This document shows positions 1 through 10,174 of a DNA stretch of 64,000 nucleotides, one piece after another; within the stretch, counting starts at the first letter, position 1; the number at the start of each line of letters is the position of its first letter. Under the pieces are notes generated by a model. It was not told the origin of the DNA, searched no databases, and saw only the letters and a program-made list of their open reading frames with translations. Where the stretch lies: assembly GCF_021147775.1 (NCBI RefSeq), contig NZ_JAGTPK010000010.1, positions 62,001-126,000 on the forward strand, read 5' to 3'. Made by a program: the position numbers and the translations under genes. This DNA comes from Pseudomonas californiensis (GTDB taxonomy: Bacteria; Pseudomonadota; Gammaproteobacteria; Pseudomonadales; Pseudomonadaceae).

Positions 1-1
1 C

Positions 2-442
2 CGTCTGGGTGAAGAACCTGTACGCCGCGCCGTATTGCAAGACCTGACCTGCGACTCCGACGGCAAGATCAAGCAGTACGTCGACGAGCAGAGCATCGAG
101 ACCAGCATGCCGGTGCACCCACTGAACGAAGGCGAAGACTACCTGTTGGGTATCTTCCTGGTCGGCGCTTATCAGGAAATTCTGGGCGACATGCACAACC
201 TGTTCGGTGACACCGACTCGGTCAATATTTACCAGAACCCGGACGGCAGCGTTTACCACGCAGGCATCGAAACCCACGACACCATCGAAGACATGCTGCG
301 CTACGTGCATTTGTCGCCGGAAGAACTGATGACCCATTACCGGGACAAAGTCGCCAGCGCCAAGATCACCCCACGCGAACGCACCTACTTCCTCGACGCC
401 CTGCGCCTTGGTCTGACACGGTCTTCATACCTGTCGTCCTGA
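2..442 (+). CDS. speA: Biosynthetic arginine decarboxylase, C-terminal end (partial)
   Basis: This is the 3' end of a gene that begins before the window; the reading frame is open from base 2. The product decarboxylates arginine to agmatine with pyridoxal phosphate, the first step of the agmatine route to putrescine. The visible ~146 residues match the C-terminal barrel of SpeA, including the stretches [17 protein letters not shown] and [10 protein letters not shown], which I recognise from the E. coli enzyme. The stop at 442 is followed by a hairpin at 453-494. The identification is firm; the N-terminal PLP-binding part is outside the window. Confidence 0.93.
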   Translation, partial: RLGEEPVRRAVLQDLTCDSDGKIKQYVDEQSIETSMPVHPLNEGEDYLLGIFLVGAYQEILGDMHNLFGDTDSVNIYQNPDGSVYHAGIETHDTIEDMLRYVHLSPEELMTHYRDKVASAKITPRERTYFLDALRLGLTRSSYLSS

Positions 443-452
443 CGCCTGTGCC

Positions 453-494
453 GGTCAGTCTTCGCGATGCTGCGTCTGCTCGCGAAGGCTGACC
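453..494 (+). terminator. Hairpin downstream of speA
   Basis: A 15-nt arm (GGTCAGTCTTCGCGA) pairs with TCGCGAAGGCTGACC across a 12-nt loop, with one G-T wobble. No T-run follows, so it is either a weak or Rho-assisted 3' end of speA, or a REP-type intergenic palindrome. The sequence shows only the stem. Confidence 0.45.
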
Positions 495-664
495 ATCAGG
501 CAAGCCTGTTTGTCGGCAATCGCCAAGCAGCCCCCGGACCGTATCAGTACGTAGGCTGTCCCCCCGCCAGCCGTAGGCAATGTCCTTTTCTACCCTTCAG
601 CACTCTGTCCAACGCCCTTCTCCGCCAGAATCCCCGGCCGAATTTTTGCCGGAGAACCTTGTTC

Positions 665-2134
665 ATGCCCGATACCGCCAGCGTGCACTGCTTTCGCCTG
701 GAGATCGCACGTCTGCGTCGCCGTTTCAACGTTTCCTCTTTCAGAGCGACCGAGGCGATCAGCCAACTGTTCGTTTTCGAGCTGGAAATAACGGGTGACG
801 GCTTCGAGCTGGACCTGGCGACGCTGATGTATACCCCTGCCTTCCTGAATATCGAAGGCAGCCCGCACGGCTTCCACGGGCAGATCCACGGCGCGGCCCG
901 CCTGCATCACCGACCGGGTCCTGCGTGCTACCGGCTCAAAATCGGCCCACGCCTGGCCTGCCTCGGTCAGCGTTATAACCAACGGGTGTTCCAGCAGATG
1001 AGCGCGACGCAGATCATTGAACGGGTTCTGGAGGAACACGGCATGAGCGGCGGCTACCGCTTCGACCTTCGGGCTGACTGTCAGGAGCGCGAAACCTGCG
1101 TGCAATACGGCGAGTCTGACTTGGAACTGGTCCAGCGGCTCTGCGCAGAAGAAGGCATTCACTATCATTTTCATCATTCACGTCGCCGTCATGAGCTGGT
1201 GTTTGGTGATGGCCTGCGTGGCTTCAGGCAGGCACCGATCGCTGCGTGGCATCCGACCAATCAACGGCCGGGCGTGACGGCTTTCGACGTGACCAGTGAC
1301 GGCGTCGATCTGCCGGGCAGCCGCGCCTTTCAGCGTGCCCATGGCGAAAGTACGCTGCCTTTTATCGACTGCGGATACCTGCTACCCCTGGCCGGGCATC
1401 CAGAGGTGCAGTGGAACCACATGTGGCTGGTTACCCGCGTCGAACATCGCTATGGAACTCATGCGAAACACCTTTCTGTCTATCAGCCTCGTTACCTGAA
1501 CCATTTTCAGGCGATCCCATGGGAAAAGGGCTTCACGCCGCCGAACACGCCGCCCCGCCCGTTGGGCAACGCATTGCAGCGTGCCTGGATTCTGGGGCCG
1601 ATGGGCGAAACGGCTGAACGTGACGCAGCCGGGCGGGTAAAGGCTCAGTTCGAATGGGGGCAACAAGGTGTCGGGGCTCGCTATAGCGAGTGCTGGCTGC
1701 CTGTGGCGCCGGGGATAGATGCGCAATGCAAGGGCGGCGCGGAGGCGGTGGTGGATTTTCAGAACAACGACATGGATCGGCCAGTCATTACCGCCATCCT
1801 GCAAACCCAGGAGCAACTGCCTGAATTCTCGACTGTCGGAGAGCACGACACGCGGCCAGCCAACGGCATACGGATGCAACTCGACTGGCAAGTGCTGCTG
1901 GGTGACGAAAACACCGTGCAACTGGGCGACACCACATTTCAGCTTGATCCAGAGAGCGAACTGCTGCTGCAGGTGGGCGCAAGCCAGGTGAGGCTCGAAC
2001 GGGGAGAAATGACCTTGATCAGCCCGCGCATCACCTTTGCCAGCGAACCGGGCTCAGGTGCCGACTCTGCACCTGAGCCCGACCGGGCAATTGGCATTGC
2101 CGACGATTCGAGTGATCCGGATAACGTTCTGTGA
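665..2134 (+). CDS. VgrG-like tip protein, shortened (contractile injection system / T6SS type)
   Basis: A 489-residue protein with the N-terminal fold of VgrG (gp27/gp44-like: FRATEAISQLFVFELEI, then QYGESDLELVQRLCAEEGI at about residues 145-163) and a reduced gp5-like OB region (RVKAQFEWGQQG). VgrG trimers form the puncture tip of type VI secretion systems. Full VgrGs are usually over 600 residues. Here the part after the LVFGD motif is compressed before EVQWNHMWLVTRVEH, the OB motif around the usual GWAGxxWG is replaced, and the C-terminal beta-prism is short. The start at 665 (ATG) was chosen because family similarity begins there; an open frame extends upstream to 467. No T6SS structural genes lie nearby. 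It could be a functional minimal tip or a decaying copy. Confidence 0.72.
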   Translation: MPDTASVHCFRLEIARLRRRFNVSSFRATEAISQLFVFELEITGDGFELDLATLMYTPAFLNIEGSPHGFHGQIHGAARLHHRPGPACYRLKIGPRLACLGQRYNQRVFQQMSATQIIERVLEEHGMSGGYRFDLRADCQERETCVQYGESDLELVQRLCAEEGIHYHFHHSRRRHELVFGDGLRGFRQAPIAAWHPTNQRPGVTAFDVTSDGVDLPGSRAFQRAHGESTLPFIDCGYLLPLAGHPEVQWNHMWLVTRVEHRYGTHAKHLSVYQPRYLNHFQAIPWEKGFTPPNTPPRPLGNALQRAWILGPMGETAERDAAGRVKAQFEWGQQGVGARYSECWLPVAPGIDAQCKGGAEAVVDFQNNDMDRPVITAILQTQEQLPEFSTVGEHDTRPANGIRMQLDWQVLLGDENTVQLGDTTFQLDPESELLLQVGASQVRLERGEMTLISPRITFASEPGSGADSAPEPDRAIGIADDSSDPDNVL

Positions 2135-2222
2135 CGTAGCGTGTCCATACACCGTGGTCTTTGCGCTACTCGCGTCCAAGGCGCGCCCAGCTTCACCCAC
2201 TTTGCCCAACCGAGCGCCCCAC

Positions 2223-3122
2223 ATGACCCGAGCGATTTTCCGTACGCTGATGACCGGTGCCCTGCTGGCCGTTCTTTCAGGCTGTTCTGCACTGAAGGTG
2301 CTGAACGCATTCACGCCGTCCAGCACCGTCGCCAAGGTCTCTGACGTGGCCTACGGGCCTGAACCGCGTAACCAGCTGGACATCTATGTGCCCAAATCGA
2401 AACCAACCCAGGCGCCGGTGGTGGTGTTCTTTTACGGCGGCAGCTGGAACAGCGGTTCACGCAGCGACTATGACTTTGTCGGCGAAGCCCTGGCCGCGCG
2501 CGGCATTGTGGTGATGATTGCCGATTACCGTTTGTATCCACAGGTGCGTTACCCAAGTTTTCTCGAGGACTCGGCCAAGGCCCTGGCATGGGCTTATCAC
2601 CATGCGAGCGCCTACGGTGGCGACAACCATCGACTGTATGTGATGGGCCACAGCTCGGGTGCCTACAACGCATCAATGCTGGCGCTCGATTCGCGCTGGC
2701 TGGCCAGAGAAGGATTGTCGCCATCCATTCTCAGCGGCTGGATCGGCCTGGCAGGGCCTTATGACTTTCTGCCCATCGAGAACCCGGACGTGAAGCCGGT
2801 GTTTTTCTTTCCGGATTCGCCACCAGACTCGCAACCCATCAACCATGTCAGCGCTGCTGCGCCGCCTGCGTTGCTGCTGGCCTCCAACAAGGATTCGCTG
2901 GTCAACCCGAAACGCAACACCGGCGGGCTGGCCTCGAAGCTGCGTAGCGACGGAGTGTCGGTGCGGGACCTGTACTTTTCTCGCACCAATCACGGCACCC
3001 TGATCGGCGCCTTTGCCAGGCCGCTACGCAGCCTGGCGCCGGTGCTTGACGAAGTGGTGCTGTTTGTCAAAGCGCCTCGTGCAACCGCTGCGACAGCCCA
3101 GCCGGACGCAGCCCGTCAATGA
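2223..3122 (+). CDS. Alpha/beta-hydrolase lipoprotein (esterase/lipase-like)
   Basis: A 299-residue protein with a lipoprotein signal peptide; the lipobox is LSGC with the lipidated Cys at 21, so it is probably membrane-anchored and faces the periplasm. The rest is an alpha/beta-hydrolase of the carboxylesterase type: oxyanion region FFYGGSW (residues 69-75; Tyr replaces the usual first His), nucleophile elbow GHSSG with Ser144, likely acid Asp224 (NKDSL) and base His257 (NHGTL). The substrate is unknown. It follows the VgrG-like gene by 88 nt on the same strand, so cotranscription is possible. Its last 7 bp overlap the end of the convergent MATE gene. Confidence 0.82.
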   Translation: MTRAIFRTLMTGALLAVLSGCSALKVLNAFTPSSTVAKVSDVAYGPEPRNQLDIYVPKSKPTQAPVVVFFYGGSWNSGSRSDYDFVGEALAARGIVVMIADYRLYPQVRYPSFLEDSAKALAWAYHHASAYGGDNHRLYVMGHSSGAYNASMLALDSRWLAREGLSPSILSGWIGLAGPYDFLPIENPDVKPVFFFPDSPPDSQPINHVSAAAPPALLLASNKDSLVNPKRNTGGLASKLRSDGVSVRDLYFSRTNHGTLIGAFARPLRSLAPVLDEVVLFVKAPRATAATAQPDAARQ

Positions 3123-4456
3123 GCGAACCAGGCGTCCTTGCGGGTCAGGCGCCAGGTTATCGCGCCCAGGCTCAAGCCACGCAACAGGGTAAACGCCAGG
3201 AACGTCAGCCACAGCGCATGGTTGCCATGGCTGGAGGCAAGGTAGGCGAACGGTGCGATGCCGAGCACGCTGACCAGCATCGCGTTGCGCATTTCACGAG
3301 CGCGGGTCGCACCGATGAACAGTCCGTCAAGCAGGTAGCTCCAGACCGCCAGCAACGGCATCACAGCCAGATACGGCAGGTACTCAATCGCCGTTTCGCG
3401 TACGTCCGGGATATCGGTCTGCAGAATGACGAACCAATGCCCGCCCGCCAGAAACAGCACTGCAAACGCGACGCTCGCAATCAATGACCAGCCACCCGCC
3501 ACGACCAGCGAGCGGCGCAATGAAACGCGATCACGCGCCCCGATGGCATGACCACACAAGGCCTCGACCGCGTGGGCCAGCCCGTCCAGCGCGTGCGAGG
3601 TCAGCAGCAGCCCATTAAGCAGCAGCGCATTGGCCGCCACCGTGGCATCGCCCAGCCGGGCACCCTGCACGGTGATCAGAAACATGATCGATTGCAGCGC
3701 CAGGGTGCGCACGAAGATGTCGCGATTGACCGCCAGCAACGGTCGCCAGTTGCTCCACACTTTGAGCGCGGGCCACAGGATCTGCCCTGACCATGCGCGC
3801 AAGGCCTTGCGTGTCAGGATCAGGCCAAGCGCGACGCCGGTCCATTCCGCGACCACCGAGGCACGGGCCGAGCCGACCACGCCCCAGTCCAGCCCGATCA
3901 CAAACCATAAATTGAGCGCGATGTTCACCAGATTGGTGGTCAACAGGATAGCCAGCGGTGCGCGGGCGTTCTGGGTACCGAGAAACCAGCCGACCAGCGC
4001 GTAACTGGCCAGTGCCGCGGGCAACCCGAACAGCCGCGTGTGAAAGAAATCCAGGGTCAGTTGTTGCAGGTCGGCGGACGGCGCCATCATCGCCAGCGCC
4101 AGATGACTGAACGGCAATGCGACCACGCCGAGCAACAGCGCCAGCCCCGCAGCCAGCAACAGACCTTGCAGAAGGATCTGACGCAGTGCGGCACCGTCAT
4201 TGCGGCCAGCCGCCTGTGCCGCGAAGCCGGTGGTGCCCATGCGCAGAAACCCCATCGCCCAGGCCAGAAAGGTGTACAGCGTGGCCCCCACTGCCACCGC
4301 ACCGAGCTGATGGGCATGCGGCAGATGGCCGATGACTGCACTGTCGACCAGCGCCACCAGCGGCACGGAGATATTTGACAGAATCATAGGTGCGGCCAAC
4401 CCCCAGACCCGACGATGGGTGGGGCGATGACGCCAATCGCTGAACAACTTGGACAT
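3116..4456 (-). CDS. MATE-family multidrug/toxin exporter (DinF-like)
   Basis: A 446-residue integral membrane protein with about 12 hydrophobic segments. MATE exporters use a Na+ or H+ gradient to expel drugs or metabolites. The N-terminus (MSKLFSDWRHRPTHRRVWGL, then APMILSNISVPLVALVDSAV) is the typical first helix of the DinF branch, and LGAVAVGATLYTFLAWAMGF follows the expected second helix. The ATG at 4456 was chosen because homology starts there; upstream codons look unrelated. The gene is divergent from the macroglobulin gene and convergent with the esterase. The substrate cannot be deduced. Confidence 0.88.
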   Translation of the reverse strand: MSKLFSDWRHRPTHRRVWGLAAPMILSNISVPLVALVDSAVIGHLPHAHQLGAVAVGATLYTFLAWAMGFLRMGTTGFAAQAAGRNDGAALRQILLQGLLLAAGLALLLGVVALPFSHLALAMMAPSADLQQLTLDFFHTRLFGLPAALASYALVGWFLGTQNARAPLAILLTTNLVNIALNLWFVIGLDWGVVGSARASVVAEWTGVALGLILTRKALRAWSGQILWPALKVWSNWRPLLAVNRDIFVRTLALQSIMFLITVQGARLGDATVAANALLLNGLLLTSHALDGLAHAVEALCGHAIGARDRVSLRRSLVVAGGWSLIASVAFAVLFLAGGHWFVILQTDIPDVRETAIEYLPYLAVMPLLAVWSYLLDGLFIGATRAREMRNAMLVSVLGIAPFAYLASSHGNHALWLTFLAFTLLRGLSLGAITWRLTRKDAWFAH

Positions 4457-4604
4457 GAGGACTCCCGGCAAGCGCACATTGTAGCCACGCCATACATACC
4501 AGGCGGATTGTTCTTGCAGGAAAACTCGGTAGATTCTGCGGGAAACCTCCGAATCGGCGGCGGCCTGAGAACAAAGTCTCAATCCGAAGGTCTATTCGCG
4601 CGCT

Positions 4605-4636
4605 TTGTCATAATTGTAACGATGACTGCTATATAG
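4605..4636 (+). promoter_or_regulatory. Possible sigma-70 promoter for the macroglobulin gene
   Basis: TTGTCA at 4605-4610 is followed after 17 nt by GCTATA (4628-4633) within a TATATAG stretch, about 40 nt before the ATG at 4673. This is a pattern match only. Confidence 0.4.
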
Positions 4637-4672
4637 TCTCTCCCTCTCTCAACTGCTGCCGATGAGTGCCCC

Positions 4673-7600
4673 ATGTTCAACAAAGGACTGTTTCTGGCCT
4701 GCGCGCTTGCGCTGCTGAGTGCCTGCGATTCCTCCACGTCAGAAAAACCTGCGCCTGCCGCAGCCGCCGCGCCTCCGGCAGCAGTCAGTGAAACCAGGCC
4801 CAAGCCTGCCGTCGACCTCGCTGCGCTGAGCAAGCGCTATGCAGGCCGCGAGCTGACGGTGATCGACGTATCGGAAATTCAGGTCGACGGTGCCAGTACC
4901 CTCTCGGTCAGCTTTTCAGCGCCGCTGGATCCGGAACAGAAGTTTGGTGAAAAGCTGCATCTGGTGGACAGCAAGAATGGCAAGGTTGACGGTGCCTGGG
5001 AGCTTTCCGACAACCTGATGGAATTGCGTCTTCGCCATCTGGAGCCGCAGCGCAAACTGGTCCTGACCGTTGATGCCGGCCTGCTGGCTGTCAACAAGGC
5101 TAAACTGGCCGCTGAATACATCAGCCGCCTGGAAACCCGCGACTTGCAGCCGACCGTGGGCTTCGCCAGTCGTGGCAGCCTGTTGCCGACGCGCCTGGCC
5201 GAGGGCCTGCCCGTCATCGCGCTGAACGTCGACAAGGTGGATGTCGAATTCTTCCGCGTCAAACCCGACTCGATGCCGAGCTTCCTCAGCCAATGGGACG
5301 GTGCATCGAGCCTGTCCAGCTACAGCTCAGAAGAGCTGCTGCCCATGGCCGACCTGGTCTACGGCGGACGCTTTGACCTCAAGCCTGCGCGCAATACCCG
5401 CGAAACGCTGCTGCTGCCGATTGCCGGGATCAAGGCTCTGCAACAACCGGGCGTGTACCTGGCAGTGATGCGTGCGTCGGGCACTTACAGCTATTCACAG
5501 CCCGCCACCCTGTTCACGCTCAGTGACATCGGCCTGTCGGTGCACCGCTACAGCAACCGACTGGACGTGTTTACCCAGGCACTGGAAGGCGGCAAGGCGC
5601 TTGGCGGTGTCAGCGTCGATGTGTATGACGACGACGGCAAGGTTGTCGCCCAAGGCAAGACTGACAGCGACGGGCACACTGAACTGCCGTTACCTGCCAA
5701 GGCTGCCGTGGTTCTGGCGCACAAGGACGAGCAGACCAGCATGTTGCGCCTGAACAGCTCGGCGCTGGACCTGGCCGAGTTTGATATCTCCGGCCCACAG
5801 GCTCATCCGCTGCAGTTCTTTATCTTTGGCCCGCGCGACCTCTATCGTCCAGGCGAAACCGTGTTGCTGAACGGCCTGTTGCGCGACAGCGACGGCAAGA
5901 ACGTCAAACCACAGCCGATCACCGTTGAAGTACGCCGCCCGGATGATCAGGTCAGCCGCAAATTTGTCTGGGAAGCCGACAGCTCAGGCTTCTACCAGTA
6001 CCAGCTGCAACTTGCCGATGAGGCACCCACCGGGCGCTGGCAACTGGTATTCGACCTCGGCGACGGCAAACCGCAGCTTTACGAATTCAAGGTCGAGGAC
6101 TTCCTGCCAGAGCGTCTGGCGCTGGAGCTCAAAGGCAGCGATGAACCGGTAGCACCTGCCGACAACCCGGAGTTCGCCATCACCGGCCGCTATTTGTATG
6201 GCGCACCGGCCTCAGGCAATACCCTGACAGGTCAGGTGTATGTCCGTCCGCTGCGTGAAGCCGTGCCAAAACTGCCGGGCTATCAATTTGGTTCGATCAC
6301 CGAAGAAGACCTCAAGCATGACCTCGAACTCGAGCCGCTGACGCTGGACGGCAATGGCCACTCGACCCTTGCGGTGCAAACCGCCTGGGCCGAAGCCAAG
6401 TCTCCGCTGCAGTTGATCCTGCAAGCCAGCCTGCAGGAATCCGGAGGCCGTCCGATCACCCGCCGTCTGGTCCAGCCGATCTGGCCTGCCGAGCAGTTGC
6501 CCGGCGTACGCGCGATGTTCGGCAGTAGCACCGGCGAGGATGAGTACGGCGACGAAGCCAGCAAGGGCGAGGCCCAGACCGATGGCGACGGCCCTGCCGA
6601 GTTCGAAATAGTGGTAGCGGACGCCGCAGGTAACAAGCTGGCCGCCGACAACGTCAAGGTTCGCCTGATTCGCGAGCGTCGCGACTACTACTGGAATTTC
6701 TCGGCCAGTGATGGCTGGAGCTATCACTTCAACGAGAAATTCCTCAACCTGAACGAAGAAACCGTCAGCATCAAGAAGGACTCCACAGCCAGGATCAGCT
6801 TCCCGGTCGAGTGGGGTCCATACCGCGTTGAAGTGGAAGACCCCTCCACCGGTCTGGTCAGCAGCATGCGCTTCTGGGCCGGTTATCGCTGGCAGGACAA
6901 CACCGATGGCGGCGCAGTCAGGCCCGACCAGGTCAAACTGGCACTGGACAAGCCAGCCTACAACGACGGCGACACGGCCAAGGTCACGGTTACGCCGCCT
7001 GCCGCTGGCAAGGGCTACCTGCTGATCGAGTCCAGTGAAGGCCCGCTGTGGTGGAAAGAAATCGACGTGCCTGTCGAAGGCAAAACTTTTGAAGTCCCGC
7101 TGGACAAGAAATGGGCGCGTCATGATCTGTACGTCACCGCACTGGTGGTCCGCCCAGGTGAACGCAAGGCCAACGTCACGCCCAAGCGTGCCGTGGGCGT
7201 CCTGCATCTGCCGCTTGATCGTTCGCAACGCAAGCTGGCGCTGACCGTGACCGCGCCTGAAAAAATGCGCCCCAAGCAACCGCTGAAACTCAAGATAGCC
7301 GCCAAAAACGCTGACGGCACCGTACCCAGGCAGGTACGCGTGCTGGTGTCTGCGGTAGACGTCGGCATTCTGAACATTACCAGCTACGCCACACCCGACC
7401 CATTTGCCAGTCTGTTCGGGCGCAAGGAATACGGTGCCGACCAGCTGGACATTTACGGCCAGTTGATCGAAGCCGGCCAGGGCCGTCTGGCCAGCCTTGC
7501 GTTCGGTGGTGATGCGCTGGCCAAATGCGGCAAGCGCCCTGACACCAGCGTCACCATCGTTGCCCTGCAAAGCGCACCTGTGACTTTGAATGACGCCGGT

Positions 7601-9622
7601 GAAGGCGAAGTCAGCGTGGACATTCCGGACTTCAACGGTGAACTGCGTGTCATGGCTCAGGCCTGGACTGAAGATCGCTACGGCATGGCTGAGGCGAAGA
7701 CGGTCGTCGCCGCTCCGATCATTGCCGAACTGTCGACACCGCGCTTCCTGGCCGGTGGCGACCAGACCAGCGTGGCGCTTGACGTCTCCAACCTGTCGGG
7801 CAAAGCGCAGAAGCTGGACGTGAAAATCAGCGCGGAAGGCCAACTGAGCATTCCTGGCGGCGATCAGATCAAGCCGTTGCAGCTCAAGCAGGGCCAGCGT
7901 GTCACGCTGAAAGTGCCGGTGCTGGCGCAAGGTGGGCTGGGTCAGGGCAAGATCAAGGTACAAGTCGATGGCCTCGACCTGCCAGGCGAAAACCTGCCCG
8001 CGTTCACACGCGAATGGACAGTTGGTGTGCGCCCGGCCTACCCCGCCATGCTCAAGCATTATCGCGCCACCCTGAATGACCAGACCTGGAACCTGCCGGA
8101 AGGCGCGCTGGAAGCTTTCGAGCCTGCCGGTCGGGAAGCCCTGCTGTCGCTGTCGAGCCGTCCGCCGCTGAACCTCGGCGAGCAGATTCGGGCGCTTAAA
8201 GCCTATCCTTACGGCTGTCTGGAGCAGACCGCGAGCGGCTTGTACCCGTCGCTTTACGCCGATGCCGCCACCCTCAAGCGTCTGGGCCTGAAAGGCGAGC
8301 CGGATGCCGAGCGCAAGCGCAAGGTCGAAATCGGTATCGAGCGTCTGCTGGGCATGCAGCGCTACAACGGCAGCTTCGGCCTGTGGGGCTCGGACAGCGA
8401 AGAGGAGTACTGGCTGACCGCCTACGTGACCGACTTCCTGCTGCGCGCCCGTGATCAGGGCTTCGCTGTACCGCCGGACTCGCTCAAGAAAGCCAACGAA
8501 CGCCTGCTGCGCTACTTGCAGGATGCGGGTCAGGTGCAGGTCAATTACAGCCAGAACGCCGAGCACACCCGGTTTGCTGTACAGGCGTATGCCGGGCTGG
8601 TGCTGTCGCGCAGTCAACAGGCGCCACTGGCTGCTCTGCGCAGCCTGTTCGACCGCCGCAGCGATGCACGCTCGGGCCTGCCACTGGTGCAACTGGCCGT
8701 GGCGCTGGAAAAAATGGGCGACAAACCTCGTGCGGATCTGGCGTTGACGGCGGGTCTGGCCGTGAGTCGCAAGAACGAGTGGCTGGCCGACTATGGCAGC
8801 CCGCTGCGTGATCAGGCGCTGATTCTGGCGCTGCTGGAAGAAAACGACATGGCCAAGGACAAGCGCGATGACCGTCTCTTCGCCCTTGCCGATGAAGTAG
8901 CCGCCAACCGCTACCTGTCCACTCAGGAGAGCAATTCGCTGTTCCTGGCTGGCCGTAACCTGCTGGGCAAACCGGAAAGAGACTGGACCGCGAGCATCGC
9001 CAGTGGCACTGAAACCCGCGAGCTGAGCAACACGCAACCGGGCCTCAAACTCGACGGTGCTCTGCTCGCATCGCCGCTTTCGGTACATAACCAGGGCAGC
9101 GAGCCGCTGTACCAGCAACTCACCGTCTCGGGTTATCCAACCCAGGCACCGGCTGCCGGTGGCGAGAACCTTGGCATACGTCGCGAGTACCTGAGCCTCA
9201 GCGGTGCGCCATTGAACGTCGGCGCGCTGAAAACCGGGCAATTGGTGCTGGTGCACCTGGAAGTCGCGGCCCGTCAGCGGGTGCCGGACGCTTTGGTCGT
9301 GGACCTGTTGCCTGCCGGTCTTGAGCTGGAAAACCAGAACCTGGCGCAAAGCTCGGCCAGCCTGGAAGATGCCAGCGAAGAGGTGAAGACCATTCGCCAG
9401 TCAATGGAGAATGCCGGCATCAAGCATCAGGAATACCGTGGCGATCGTTACGTGGCGGCTCTGGATATCGACAGCGGCACAACGGTGCATCTGTTGTATC
9501 TGGCCCGTGCGGTGACACCAGGAACCTACCGTATACCGCCGCCACAGGTGGAATCGATGTACCGTCCGAACTGGCAGGCACTGGGTGATGCGCCTGCGCA
9601 AATGGTCGTCAAGGGCAAGTGA
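4673..9622 (+). CDS. Bacterial alpha-2-macroglobulin lipoprotein (YfhM/ECAM type)
   Basis: A 1649-residue protein, the usual length of the thioester-containing bacterial alpha-2-macroglobulins. These are periplasmic protease traps thought to protect the cell wall after envelope damage. It has a lipoprotein signal (LLSAC, lipidated Cys18 followed by Asp), a Pro/Ala-rich linker, macroglobulin-like beta domains (MG motif DLYRPGETV at about residue 391), a bait-type segment rich in acidic residues at about 620-640, and an alpha-helical thioester domain with the intact CLEQ motif at Cys1182. The start ATG gives a good signal peptide. The partner pbpC lies just downstream, the order seen in many proteobacteria. 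Confidence 0.93.
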   Translation: MFNKGLFLACALALLSACDSSTSEKPAPAAAAAPPAAVSETRPKPAVDLAALSKRYAGRELTVIDVSEIQVDGASTLSVSFSAPLDPEQKFGEKLHLVDSKNGKVDGAWELSDNLMELRLRHLEPQRKLVLTVDAGLLAVNKAKLAAEYISRLETRDLQPTVGFASRGSLLPTRLAEGLPVIALNVDKVDVEFFRVKPDSMPSFLSQWDGASSLSSYSSEELLPMADLVYGGRFDLKPARNTRETLLLPIAGIKALQQPGVYLAVMRASGTYSYSQPATLFTLSDIGLSVHRYSNRLDVFTQALEGGKALGGVSVDVYDDDGKVVAQGKTDSDGHTELPLPAKAAVVLAHKDEQTSMLRLNSSALDLAEFDISGPQAHPLQFFIFGPRDLYRPGETVLLNGLLRDSDGKNVKPQPITVEVRRPDDQVSRKFVWEADSSGFYQYQLQLADEAPTGRWQLVFDLGDGKPQLYEFKVEDFLPERLALELKGSDEPVAPADNPEFAITGRYLYGAPASGNTLTGQVYVRPLREAVPKLPGYQFGSITEEDLKHDLELEPLTLDGNGHSTLAVQTAWAEAKSPLQLILQASLQESGGRPITRRLVQPIWPAEQLPGVRAMFGSSTGEDEYGDEASKGEAQTDGDGPAEFEIVVADAAGNKLAADNVKVRLIRERRDYYWNFSASDGWSYHFNEKFLNLNEETVSIKKDSTARISFPVEWGPYRVEVEDPSTGLVSSMRFWAGYRWQDNTDGGAVRPDQVKLALDKPAYNDGDTAKVTVTPPAAGKGYLLIESSEGPLWWKEIDVPVEGKTFEVPLDKKWARHDLYVTALVVRPGERKANVTPKRAVGVLHLPLDRSQRKLALTVTAPEKMRPKQPLKLKIAAKNADGTVPRQVRVLVSAVDVGILNITSYATPDPFASLFGRKEYGADQLDIYGQLIEAGQGRLASLAFGGDALAKCGKRPDTSVTIVALQSAPVTLNDAGEGEVSVDIPDFNGELRVMAQAWTEDRYGMAEAKTVVAAPIIAELSTPRFLAGGDQTSVALDVSNLSGKAQKLDVKISAEGQLSIPGGDQIKPLQLKQGQRVTLKVPVLAQGGLGQGKIKVQVDGLDLPGENLPAFTREWTVGVRPAYPAMLKHYRATLNDQTWNLPEGALEAFEPAGREALLSLSSRPPLNLGEQIRALKAYPYGCLEQTASGLYPSLYADAATLKRLGLKGEPDAERKRKVEIGIERLLGMQRYNGSFGLWGSDSEEEYWLTAYVTDFLLRARDQGFAVPPDSLKKANERLLRYLQDAGQVQVNYSQNAEHTRFAVQAYAGLVLSRSQQAPLAALRSLFDRRSDARSGLPLVQLAVALEKMGDKPRADLALTAGLAVSRKNEWLADYGSPLRDQALILALLEENDMAKDKRDDRLFALADEVAANRYLSTQESNSLFLAGRNLLGKPERDWTASIASGTETRELSNTQPGLKLDGALLASPLSVHNQGSEPLYQQLTVSGYPTQAPAAGGENLGIRREYLSLSGAPLNVGALKTGQLVLVHLEVAARQRVPDALVVDLLPAGLELENQNLAQSSASLEDASEEVKTIRQSMENAGIKHQEYRGDRYVAALDIDSGTTVHLLYLARAVTPGTYRIPPPQVESMYRPNWQALGDAPAQMVVKGK

Positions 9623-9698
9623 CCGGTCACTGAACCGGACGCTTCCCGCTGTCGCGGACCCGCTTGTTCAGCGGGCCTGTGACAGCATGGCAGCTGGA

Positions 9699-9992
9699 TC
9701 AATGCACGATCCAGCTCAGCAGCCAGAGCCCCAGAGCAAGCCAGATGATCCCGAGGATGATCGAGGCCCGCATGAACGCGCGCACGGCCGAATACAGCAG
9801 CATCAGGCCGATGATCAGCGCCACGATGCTGATCAGTGAGGTATCCATGCCCAGAGTGCGGGACAATCCGTCGACAAAATTGCCCCCCGCATGGGTAAAC
9901 CCGTTGAACACCCACGCCAGGCCATCAATAAAGAAGCGAATGACCGCTCCAATCGCCTGTCCCAGCCATTCAAAAAAGCCTTCTACCTGCAT
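9699..9992 (-). CDS. Small membrane protein of unknown function
   Basis: A 97-residue protein with an amphipathic N-terminal half (EGFFEWLGQAIGAVIRFFID) and two strong hydrophobic segments (SLISIVALIIGLMLLYSAV and ASIILGIIWLALGLWLLSWI), so probably an inner-membrane protein. It is encoded on the strand opposite its neighbours, between the macroglobulin gene and pbpC. Codon use looks normal for the region. I do not recognise a family with a known function. Confidence 0.7.
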   Translation of the reverse strand: MQVEGFFEWLGQAIGAVIRFFIDGLAWVFNGFTHAGGNFVDGLSRTLGMDTSLISIVALIIGLMLLYSAVRAFMRASIILGIIWLALGLWLLSWIVH

Positions 9993-10174
9993 ATGTACGT
10001 CCTGATTGGGGTCATGAAGAAAGTAATCTGTCCGCTTTGGCTATCGCCAGGCGTTTCAGGTTCCGTGGATCATAGAGGCTCTTGGCATTGAAACCTGAAT
10101 TTCTTGCGCGACTTGCGCAAAACCTCAAGCAACTGGCAGGGGCGATCAGGCGTCCGGCACCGGTCAGTGCGCCG

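Noticed and set aside
6212..9349. A 1045-codon open frame on the minus strand
   Set aside because: It is a shadow of the macroglobulin gene caused by high GC in third positions; it has no recognisable domain, while the plus frame has full family motifs.
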